Part shown: in pieces, positions 1 through 5,003 of the stretch
Layout of the letters: each line of letters starts with the position of its first letter
Position numbering within the stretch: position 1 is the stretch's first letter
Source: Gammaproteobacteria bacterium
GTDB taxonomy: Bacteria > Pseudomonadota > Gammaproteobacteria > Porifericomitales > Porifericomitaceae
Reading direction: 5' to 3'
DNA: 5,003 nt
NCBI GenBank assembly: GCA_028817255.1
Contig: JAPPQA010000090.1
Coordinates: 1 to 5,003 of the forward strand
Translations under genes and position numbers: made by a program
Notes under the pieces: model-generated
What the model was told of the DNA's origin: nothing
The model's input: the letters and a program-made list of their open reading frames with translations, nothing else
The model's database searches: none

Positions 1-143
1 CCGGCGAAAGCCGGAATCCCGCGCAAAAAGAGCGCGGAACGCGCACATTGCAGCGCCTGACGGCTGGCCCCTCCCTTCATGGGATATTTCTGCAAAGGAG
101 CGCGAGGCGCGCGCTTTCTATGCGGGATTCCGGCTTTCGCCGG
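1..143. repeat. Large imperfect inverted repeat (two facing copies of a dispersed palindromic element)
   Basis: Positions 1-22 are the perfect reverse complement of 122-143. The symmetry continues inward less perfectly: 23-53 aligns with the reverse complement of 90-121, with about two thirds of bases matching and one gap, ending in matching TGCAG (49-53 and, as complement, 90-94). The unpaired centre is about 54-89. The left arm is cut by the window edge, so the element probably starts upstream. The outer arms carry the core ATTCCGG-CTTTCG-CCGGAAT seen whole at 127-146. Such 'GGATTCCGGCTTTCGCCGG' modules are common as dispersed intergenic repeats in proteobacterial genomes (recalled knowledge). 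The arrangement could be a non-autonomous MITE-like element, or two separate insertions in opposite orientation. No transposase or target-site duplication is visible. Confidence 0.75.
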
Positions 144-146
144 AAT
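127..146. repeat. 20-bp palindrome, dRS3-like
   Basis: ATTCCGG (127-133), a six-base spacer CTTTCG (134-139) and CCGGAAT (140-146) form a perfect 7-bp-arm palindrome. The size and ATTCC...GGAAT ends resemble the 20-bp dRS3 repeats of Neisseria (ATTCCC-N8-GGGAAT), but the third C:G pair differs, so the similarity is architectural only. A truncated copy in opposite orientation lies at 1-17. As RNA it would form a GC-rich hairpin on either strand. Confidence 0.6.
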
Positions 147-224
147 GACATGGAGGAGGCCGGAATGACAGGAGCAACCGGGATGACAGGCAGGGCCGGG
201 ATGACAGAAAGGACCGGGATGACG
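140..224 (+). repeat. Short tandem array, 18-bp period, unit core CCGGRATGACA
   Basis: Five copies of CCGG(A/G)ATGAC(A/G) start at 140, 160, 178, 196 and 214, giving spacings of 20, 18, 18 and 18 bp. The first two copies read CCGGAATGACA; the later three carry G instead of A at the fifth base, and the last ends in G. The spacer bases between cores vary. The first core is also the right arm of the palindrome at 127-146, so the array looks like serial duplication of the element's tail. Read in one frame it gives a six-residue repeat containing GMT, typical of spurious reading frames over such repeats, not of a protein. Confidence 0.8.
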
Positions 225-243
225 TCAAAAACTGCTCGACGGC

Positions 244-261
244 AAAACCACTCAAGAATGG
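244..261 (-). terminator. Weak candidate terminator downstream of xseA
   Basis: On the minus strand CCATTCTTGAGTGG can fold into a 5-bp stem (one G-U pair) with a four-base loop, followed directly by TTTTG. It lies about 60 nt past the xseA stop. The stem is short and not GC-rich, so it is marginal. A GC hairpin nearer the gene (CCCGC-ACC-GCGGG, 296-308) lacks a following T-run. No convincing intrinsic terminator is visible, and termination may be Rho-dependent. Confidence 0.2.
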
Positions 262-279
262 ATTCCCCGCGTTTCGCCG
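260..279 (+). repeat. Possible degenerate third copy of the dispersed repeat
   Basis: The stretch GGATTCCCCGCGTTTCGCCG resembles the repeat core GGATTCCGGCTTTCGCCGG at 125-143, with about one inserted base and a few changes. The rest of 225-319 shows no gene and no other recognisable element. The match is short and could be chance in GC-rich sequence. Confidence 0.3.
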
Positions 280-319
280 TCTTGTCTTGCGCTGCCCCGC
301 ACCGCGGGCGGCGCGCAGG

Positions 320-1717
320 CTATTCGTGCAGCTTGTCCACCGTGCACTGCGCGGCGCCCCGGTGGAAGCGGATGCGGATGCGCTCGGCGGGCCGCAATGC
401 CCCGGCCCGGTTGACGACCGGGCCGTCCGGGTCGCGGTTCACGATCGCGTAGCCCCGTTCCAGCACCCGCAACGGGCTGATGGCGGTCAGGGTGCGGCCA
501 TGTTGGCGCAATCGGTTGCGCCGCGCCTCCAGATCCTGCTGCCAGCCGCGTCGCAGGCGCTGGGCCAGCCAGCGGCAGTTCTGCCGTTGCGTGTGCAGAT
601 ATTGCAGCGGGCTCAGCGCTTGCAGCCGGCGCCCGGTCTCGGCCAAGCGCAAGCGCCGCTGCCCCAGCGTCACTTGCCGCCAGGCCCGATCCATGCGCGG
701 CGACAGCTCGTCCAGCCGTTGCTGCAACGGGCGTATGTCCGGGCGCCGCAGCCGCTGCCACAAGCCGCGCAGTTGCCGCAGCCCCCCCTCGATGCACAGT
801 GTCGTCAGCTCCTGCAAGCGCGACCGGGACTCGGCCAGGTCCAGCAGCAATTGCCGCTGATTCGGGCTGACCATCTCGGCGGCGGCCGAGGGAGTGGGCG
901 CCCGCTGGTCGGCGACGAAGTCGGCGATGGTGTAGTCAATCTCGTGCCCGATCCCGGTCACGACCGGCAGCCGGCAGGCATGAATGGCGCGTGCCACCGC
1001 CTCCTCGTTGAAGGCCCACAGGTCTTCCAGCGAGCCGCCGCCGCGCGCCAGGAGCAACAGGTCGCACTCGCGGCGCTGGTCGGCGAGGGCCAGCATCCGC
1101 ACCAGCGCCGGCACCGCCTCCCGGCCTTGCACGGCGGCCGGATACAGGATGATCCGCGCCAGGGGAAAGCGCCGTTGCATCACGCTCAGCATATCCCGGA
1201 TCGCGGCGCCGCTGGGGGAGGTGATCATCCCCACCGTGTTCGGGAAGGGGGGCAGCGGTTTCTTGCGCTCCTCGGCGAACAGCCCCTCGGCGGCGAGTTT
1301 GCGTTTGAGGGCCTCGAAGGCCAGGTGCAGCGCCCCGTCGCCCGCCGCCTGCAGCTCGTCCACGATCAGCTGGTAACTGCCCCGCAATTCGTAGAGGCTG
1401 ACCTGCCCGCGCGCCAGCACCATCATGCCCTCCTGGGGCGCGAAGGCGGATGGCGCCCGGTTGCGGCCCCGGAACATGGCGCAGCGGACCTGCGCCGCGC
1501 CGTCCTTGAGGGTAAAGTAGATATGCCCGGAGGCGGGGCGCGCCAGGTTCGACAATTCCCCCTCCACCCACAGCGGCGCGGCGAAGCCGTCCTCCAACAC
1601 CCGCCGCGCCCGCTGGTTCAGCTGGCTGACCGTAAGCGCCGCCCCGGCGCTGCCGCCGGGTTCGCCGCCGCCCGGTTCTTCGCCGATGTCCGCAAGCCGC
1701 TGCGGGTGCTCTTCCAT
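320..1717 (-). CDS. xseA: Exodeoxyribonuclease VII large subunit
   Basis: Catalytic subunit of exonuclease VII, a cytoplasmic, metal-independent nuclease that degrades single-stranded DNA from both ends to oligonucleotides and acts in repair with the small subunit XseB. The protein has 465 residues (E. coli about 456). An N-terminal OB-fold DNA-binding domain spans about 28-125 (LTVSQLNQ, WVEGELSN, SGHIYFTLKD, QVRCAMF). The catalytic domain follows (about 126-285) with VGMITSPSGAAIRD, ARGGGSLEDLWAFNEE and GHEIDYTIADFVADQRAPTPSAAAE. A long Arg/Gln/Leu-rich helical, probably coiled-coil, region runs to about 400, then a C-terminal segment (SPLRVLERGYAIV). Residues reported as essential in E. 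coli (Asp155, Arg205, His238, Asp241, from memory) correspond to Asp175, Arg225, His258 and Asp261, a uniform shift of 20. The N-terminus therefore carries extra residues, mostly Gly/Glu/Pro. The ATG at 1715-1717 is the only Met before residue 79, and no clear Shine-Dalgarno precedes it. Divergent from guaB, 86 bp away; xseB is not in view. Confidence 0.97.
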   Translation of the reverse strand: MEEHPQRLADIGEEPGGGEPGGSAGAALTVSQLNQRARRVLEDGFAAPLWVEGELSNLARPASGHIYFTLKDGAAQVRCAMFRGRNRAPSAFAPQEGMMVLARGQVSLYELRGSYQLIVDELQAAGDGALHLAFEALKRKLAAEGLFAEERKKPLPPFPNTVGMITSPSGAAIRDMLSVMQRRFPLARIILYPAAVQGREAVPALVRMLALADQRRECDLLLLARGGGSLEDLWAFNEEAVARAIHACRLPVVTGIGHEIDYTIADFVADQRAPTPSAAAEMVSPNQRQLLLDLAESRSRLQELTTLCIEGGLRQLRGLWQRLRRPDIRPLQQRLDELSPRMDRAWRQVTLGQRRLRLAETGRRLQALSPLQYLHTQRQNCRWLAQRLRRGWQQDLEARRNRLRQHGRTLTAISPLRVLERGYAIVNRDPDGPVVNRAGALRPAERIRIRFHRGAAQCTVDKLHE

Positions 1718-1723
1718 CGGGCT

Positions 1724-1753
1724 ATTTTACGGGGAAACGGCGCATACTTATAA
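1724..1753 (-). promoter_or_regulatory. Tentative xseA promoter
   Basis: On the minus strand TAAAAT (complement of 1724-1729) matches the -10 consensus at five of six bases. An 18-bp spacer separates it from TTATAA (complement of 1748-1753), a poor -35 matching three of six. Transcription from it would begin at or very near the xseA ATG, giving an almost leaderless message. An alternative -10, TATAAG in the complement of the guaB -10 region, has no recognisable -35. The true xseA promoter may lie elsewhere. Confidence 0.2.
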
Positions 1754-1754
1754 T
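1726..1754 (+). promoter_or_regulatory. Sigma70-type promoter of guaBA
   Basis: TTTACG (1726-1731, four of six matches to TTGACA) and a perfect TATAAT (1749-1754) are separated by 17 bp. The predicted transcription start is near 1761-1763, leaving a leader of roughly 40 nt before the guaB ATG at 1804. The position directly upstream of guaB in a short divergent intergenic region supports it. The -10 box contains the in-frame ATG at 1753, which argues that this ATG is not used. I found no convincing PurR operator. Confidence 0.75.
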
Positions 1755-1772
1755 GGGTCTCCAGAGGGCTTT

Positions 1773-1796
1773 TGCGGCGCCGCCGTCGCCGGTGCA
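1773..1796 (+). promoter_or_regulatory. Possible hairpin in the guaB leader
   Basis: Within the predicted 5' leader, TGC/GCA at 1773-1775 and 1794-1796 enclose GGCG (1776-1779) pairing with CGCC (1787-1790); a three-base bulge GGT lies at 1791-1793. A self-complementary GCGGCGCCGC at 1774-1783 offers an alternative fold. The structure ends seven bases before the ATG at 1804, so it could affect ribosome access. It may equally be a by-product of GC-rich sequence; it matches no riboswitch I know. Confidence 0.2.
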
Positions 1797-1803
1797 GCGG
1801 ACT

Positions 1804-3264
1804 ATGGAGAATTTCGAGCAGGGATTGACTTTCGACGATGTGCTGCTGGTGCCGGCATATACCGAAGTGCTGCCCTCCGGGGTGCGCCTGGAGTCGCGGC
1901 TGGCGCGCGACATCGTTCTGAACATCCCCCTGGTCTCGGCGCCCATGGATACGGTGACCGAGGCCCCGATGGCCATTGCCCTGGCGCAGGCGGGCGGCAT
2001 CGGCTTCGTCCACAAGAACATGAGCCCCGAGAGCCAGGCGCAACAGGTGCGCACGGTCAAGAAATTCGCCAGCGCCGTGATCCGCGACCCTTTCACCGTG
2101 CCGCCGGACACCACCATCGGCGAAGTGCTGCGACTGACCCGCACGCACAGCATCTCCGGCGTCCCGGTGATTGACGACGGGCGCCTGGTCGGCATCGTCA
2201 CCCACCGCGATCTGCGCTTCGAGACCCGCCACGAGAACCCGGTATCCGCCGTGATGACGCCGCGGGAACGCTTGATCACCGTGCGCGAGGGACAGGACAG
2301 CGAGGCGGAGATCATGCGCCTGTTGCATCAGAACCGCATCGAGAAGGTGTTGATCGTGGACGACGAATTCCGGCTGCGCGGCCTGGTGACCGTCAAGGAC
2401 ATCCAGAAGTCCCGCGAATATCCGAATGCCTGCAAAGACGCGGCCGAGCAGTTGCGCGTGGGGGCGGCGGTGGGGGTGGGCGAGCGCGACCGGGAGCGGG
2501 CGGCGGCGCTGGTGGAGGCCGGCGCGGACGTGCTGGTAGTGGACACGGCCCACGGGCACTCCAAGGGCGTACTCGACATGACCCGCTGGGTGCGCGGCAA
2601 TTACCCGGACATTCCCCTGATGGCGGGCAACGTCGCCACCGCGGAGGGCGCCCTGGCCCTGGCCGATGCCGGCGCGGACGCCGTCAAGGTAGGGATTGGC
2701 CCGGGCTCCATCTGCACCACCAGGGTAGTGACCGGCGTGGGCGTGCCGCAGATCTCCGCCGTGGCGGCCGTGGCCCGCGCCCTGGCCAAGCGCAACCTGC
2801 CCCTGATCGCGGACGGCGGCATCCGCTTCTCCGGCGACATCGCCAAGGCCATCGCCGCGGGGGCGTACAGCGTGATGATCGGCGGCCTGTTCGCCGGCAC
2901 CGAGGAGGCGCCGGGAGAGCTCGAGCTGTACCAGGGCCGCTCTTACAAGTCCTACCGGGGCATGGGCTCCCTGGGCGCGATGTCCAGCCTGCACGGTTCC
3001 GCGGACCGCTACTTTCAGCACGACAGGGACAAACTGGTATCCGAGGGCATCGAGGGGCGGGTGCCGTACAAGGGCGGCCTCGCGCCGCTGTTGCAGCAAC
3101 TGGTGGGGGGCGTGCGCGCCGCCATGGGCTACACCGGCTGCCGCGACCTGGAGGCGCTGCGTTCCGATGCCCGCTTCGTGCGGCTGACCACGGCGGGCAT
3201 CCGGGAGAGCCACGTGCACGACGTGGCGATCACCAAGGAAGCCCCCAACTACCGCCTGGACTAG
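1804..3264 (+). CDS. guaB: Inosine-5'-monophosphate dehydrogenase
   Basis: Oxidises IMP to XMP with NAD+, the first committed and usually rate-limiting step of guanine nucleotide synthesis, in the cytoplasm. From the ATG at 1804 the protein has 486 residues (E. coli 488) and opens with the family start LTFDDVLLVPA. The TIM-barrel catalytic domain (about 1-90 and 212-486) is interrupted by two CBS domains (about 93-150 and 152-208), the nucleotide-sensing module. Visible motifs are SAPMDTVTE (45-53), NVATAEGA, the catalytic loop GPGSICTTR with nucleophile Cys304, the phosphate-binding ADGGIRFSGDIAKA, and the flap Arg402-Tyr403 (DRYFQ) followed by EGRVPYKG. No key residue is missing. An in-frame ATG at 1753 would add 17 residues unlike the family and lies inside the -10 box, so I rejected it. 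No good Shine-Dalgarno precedes 1804. guaA follows 15 nt after the stop, probably in one operon. Confidence 0.98.
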   Translation: MENFEQGLTFDDVLLVPAYTEVLPSGVRLESRLARDIVLNIPLVSAPMDTVTEAPMAIALAQAGGIGFVHKNMSPESQAQQVRTVKKFASAVIRDPFTVPPDTTIGEVLRLTRTHSISGVPVIDDGRLVGIVTHRDLRFETRHENPVSAVMTPRERLITVREGQDSEAEIMRLLHQNRIEKVLIVDDEFRLRGLVTVKDIQKSREYPNACKDAAEQLRVGAAVGVGERDRERAAALVEAGADVLVVDTAHGHSKGVLDMTRWVRGNYPDIPLMAGNVATAEGALALADAGADAVKVGIGPGSICTTRVVTGVGVPQISAVAAVARALAKRNLPLIADGGIRFSGDIAKAIAAGAYSVMIGGLFAGTEEAPGELELYQGRSYKSYRGMGSLGAMSSLHGSADRYFQHDRDKLVSEGIEGRVPYKGGLAPLLQQLVGGVRAAMGYTGCRDLEALRSDARFVRLTTAGIRESHVHDVAITKEAPNYRLD

Positions 3265-3279
3265 GGCCTCCCGCCTGCC

Positions 3280-4890
3280 GTGTCCGCCGTGCCCGAACCC
3301 GCCGCCGTTCCCCGGCAGCGGCTGCTGGTGTTGGACTTCGGTTCCCAGTACACCCAACTGATCGCCCGCCGGGTGCGGGAGGCGGGGATCTACAGCGAGA
3401 TTCATCCCGGCGACTGGCAGGACGAGCGGATCGCCGGCTTCCGGCCGCGGGCCGTCATCCTGTCGGGCGGGCCGGGTTCCGCCGCCGCGCCGGCGGCGGG
3501 GCGCATCCCGGAAGCCGTATTCCGCCTGGACGTGCCGGTACTGGGGATTTGCTACGGGATGCAGGCTATGGCGGCACAGCTGGGAGGCGGCGTGGAGGCC
3601 GCCGGACGCCGCGAGTTCGGGCCGGCGCGGGTTCGCGCCCGCGGCCATTCCCGCCTCCTGCGCGGCATCCAGGACGCCGGCAACGAACAGGGTCACGGCC
3701 TGCTGGACGTGTGGATGAGTCACGGCGACCGGGTCAGCGAGCTGCCCCCCGGTTTCAAGGTCATCGCCTCCACGGCGGATTCTCCGGTTGCCGCCATGGC
3801 CGACGAATCGCGCCGCCTGTACGGCCTGCAGTTCCACCCCGAGGTGACCCATACCCGGCAGGGCGAGGCGATCCTGCGCCGCTTTCTCTACGAGATTGCC
3901 GGCTGCAAGAGGGAATGGACGCCGGGGCATATCGCCGAGCGGACGATCCAGGAGATCCGCGCCCGCGTGGGCGAGCGGGACAAGGTGCTGCACGCCCTCT
4001 CCGGGGGCGTGGATTCCGCCGTCGCCGCGCTGTTGCTGCACCGGGCGCTGGGGGAAGAGCGCCTGCAATGCGTGTTCGTGGATAACGGCCTGCTGCGCCT
4101 GGGCGAGGCCGACGAAGTCATGGCCGCCTTCGCCGACCGCCTGGGGTTGCCGGTGCGCCGGGTCGAGGCCGCGCAGAAATTTCTGGACGCCCTGGCAGGC
4201 GTGCAGGACCCGGAGGAGAAGCGCCGCATCGTGGGCCGCGGCTTCATCGAGGCATTCGAGCAGGTGGCCGACGGCCTGCTGAGCGAGACCGGCGGCGCCG
4301 CCTGGCTGGCCCAGGGCACGATCTACTCCGACGTCGTCGAGTCCGCCGCCGCGGCCGCCGGCAAGACCAAGCTGATCAAGTCCCACCACAACGTGGGCGG
4401 ACTGCCCGAACGGATGCGCCTGCCGCTGATCGAACCCCTGCGGGAGCTGTTCAAGGACGAGGTGCGCAGGCTGGGCGCCCATCTCGGCCTGCCGCCCGAG
4501 TGGCTCTCCCGCCACCCCTTCCCCGGCCCGGGGCTGGCCGTGCGGGTGCTGGGAGAAGTGCGGCCCGGGCATCTGGCATTGTTGCGGCGGGCAGATCATA
4601 TCTTCCTCGAAGAACTGCGCCGCAGCGGCTGGTACCAGCGCCTGAGCCAGGCATTTGCGGTGTTTTTGCCCGTGCGCGCCGTCGGGGTGCAGGGCGACGA
4701 GCGCCGCTACGAACACGTCGTCGCCCTGCGCGCCGTCCAGACGGACGACTTCATGACCGCCAACTGGGCCTGCCTGCCCGCCGAGCTGCTGGAGAGCGTG
4801 TCGGCGCGCATCATGAACGAGGTGCCCGGGCTGTCGCGGGTCGTCTATGACATATCCAGCAAGCCGCCCGCCACCATCGAGTGGGAATAG
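3280..4890 (+). CDS. guaA: GMP synthase (glutamine-hydrolysing)
   Basis: Converts XMP, ATP and glutamine to GMP, completing the pathway begun by GuaB. The protein has 536 residues (E. coli 525). The class I glutamine amidotransferase domain (about 14-208) starts LLVLDFGSQYTQLIARRVRE and has oxyanion motif LSGGPGS and the triad Cys91 (GICYGMQ), His186 and Glu188 (FHPEV). The ATP-pyrophosphatase domain follows, with P-loop SGGVDS at 241-246, FVDNGLLR, and QGTIYSDVVES plus KSHHNVGGLPERM. The C-terminal dimerisation domain carries HPFPGPGLAVRVLGE and ends in the family-typical SKPPATIEWE. The extra length is mainly a Pro/Ala-rich N-terminus and a short insertion before LLDVWMSHGDRV (about 130-140). 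The start is GTG at 3280; an in-frame GTG at 3289 is equally possible, and neither has a clear Shine-Dalgarno, so coupling to guaB translation is plausible. The 3' end (GAGTGGGAATAG) is a known type of integration site for mobile elements. Confidence 0.98.
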   Translation: MSAVPEPAAVPRQRLLVLDFGSQYTQLIARRVREAGIYSEIHPGDWQDERIAGFRPRAVILSGGPGSAAAPAAGRIPEAVFRLDVPVLGICYGMQAMAAQLGGGVEAAGRREFGPARVRARGHSRLLRGIQDAGNEQGHGLLDVWMSHGDRVSELPPGFKVIASTADSPVAAMADESRRLYGLQFHPEVTHTRQGEAILRRFLYEIAGCKREWTPGHIAERTIQEIRARVGERDKVLHALSGGVDSAVAALLLHRALGEERLQCVFVDNGLLRLGEADEVMAAFADRLGLPVRRVEAAQKFLDALAGVQDPEEKRRIVGRGFIEAFEQVADGLLSETGGAAWLAQGTIYSDVVESAAAAAGKTKLIKSHHNVGGLPERMRLPLIEPLRELFKDEVRRLGAHLGLPPEWLSRHPFPGPGLAVRVLGEVRPGHLALLRRADHIFLEELRRSGWYQRLSQAFAVFLPVRAVGVQGDERRYEHVVALRAVQTDDFMTANWACLPAELLESVSARIMNEVPGLSRVVYDISSKPPATIEWE

Positions 4891-4906
4891 GCGCGTGGAA
4901 GCGGAC

Positions 4907-4924
4907 CAGGGCTTGCAGGGCTTG
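4907..4924 (+). repeat. Perfect 9-bp tandem duplication
   Basis: CAGGGCTTG occurs twice head to tail at 4907-4915 and 4916-4924, directly downstream of guaA. Two copies could be a replication-slippage product. The remaining bases between the guaA stop and 4942 show no gene or clear hairpin. Confidence 0.6.
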
Positions 4925-4949
4925 TTAGCGCCAACGGACTCCTCCCATC

Positions 4950-5003
4950 ACTCCCCCCTTGAGGGGGAGTCGGCAAGACGAGGGCGCCAGCCCGAAGTCG
5001 CGC
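4950..5003. repeat. Structured dispersed repeat, truncated by the window edge; possible guaA terminator
   Basis: ACTCCCCC (4950-4957) and GGGGGAGT (4963-4970) form a perfect 8-bp stem with a five-base loop. A second hairpin follows: GGGC (4982-4985), loop GCCA, GCCC (4990-4993), with outer pairing GAC (4977-4979) to GTC (4997-4999). Sequences of the type GAGGGGGAGT...GAGGGCG...GCCCGAAGTCG recur between genes in many GC-rich proteobacteria, from memory, so this is probably a dispersed repeat whose right part lies beyond 5003. The first hairpin lies 60 nt after the guaA stop and could end the guaBA transcript, but it has no T-run, so terminator function is uncertain. Confidence 0.6.

Noticed and set aside
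140..224. CRISPR array interpretation of the tandem repeats
   Set aside because: The conserved core is 11 bp and the variable parts only 7-9 bp, far too short for CRISPR repeats and spacers; no cas gene is present.
296..308. CCCGC-ACC-GCGGG hairpin just downstream of the xseA stop as a terminator
   Set aside because: The stem is only 5 bp, with a three-base loop and no T-run on the minus-strand side; such palindromes are frequent by chance at this GC content.
48..452. Plus-strand open frame of 134 codons with a GMT-containing repeat peptide
   Set aside because: It runs through the non-coding repeats and then antisense to the 3' end of xseA. The peptide repeat is a by-product of the 18-bp tandem array, and no family is recognisable.
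1729..1746. Possible PurR-like operator near the guaB promoter
   Set aside because: The complement reads ATGCGCCGTTTCCCCG, with a superficial resemblance, but the central CG is out of register and the AA positions of the PurR consensus (ANGCAANCGNTTNCNT) do not match.
287..1753. Long plus-strand open frame of 488 codons antisense to xseA
   Set aside because: Its composition (Ala, Gln, Pro, Arg) is that of the mirror frame of a GC-rich gene, while the minus strand encodes a clear XseA with all catalytic residues.
1618..4716. Minus-strand open frame of 1032 codons antisense to guaB and guaA
   Set aside because: Striking in length but explained by high GC and third-position bias, which remove stop codons from the complementary frame. 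It has low-complexity His/Gly/Gln/Ala composition and no recognisable domain, and it crosses two conserved genes and the promoter.

Overview
The window is GC-rich and holds three complete housekeeping genes flanked by non-coding repeats. An exonuclease VII large-subunit gene (xseA, minus strand) is divergent from guaB and guaA (plus strand), which encode the two enzymes converting IMP to GMP. Divergent xseA / guaBA is the arrangement known from Escherichia coli and many other Gammaproteobacteria, and the protein sequences fit that group. The high GC content and the dispersed repeats argue against an enteric bacterium. I cannot name a genus; this is inference from gene order and recalled family sequences.

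Layout. Positions 1-319 contain no credible gene. They hold two facing copies of a dispersed repeat forming a large imperfect palindrome (1-143), which runs into a short tandem array with an 18-bp period (140-224), plus a possible decayed third copy (about 260-279). xseA occupies 320-1717 on the minus strand. The 86-bp divergent region 1718-1803 carries a good sigma70-type promoter for guaB (TTTACG, 17-bp spacer, perfect TATAAT). That promoter shows the guaB start must be the ATG at 1804, not the in-frame ATG at 1753 lying inside the -10 box. guaB (1804-3264) is followed after 15 nt by guaA (3280-4890, GTG start), consistent with one operon. The last 113 nt (4891-5003) hold a perfect 9-bp tandem duplication and the left part of a strongly structured dispersed repeat that runs off the window.

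Function. GuaB oxidises IMP to XMP and GuaA aminates XMP to GMP, so the pair forms the guanine branch of purine synthesis. XseA is the catalytic subunit of exonuclease VII; its small partner XseB is not in the window. All catalytic residues I could check are present in the three proteins.

I see no new multi-gene system here. The points worth a second look are the repeats at both ends, the compact and possibly overlapping divergent promoters, the weak ribosome-binding sites of all three genes, and the 3' end of guaA as a potential integration site.
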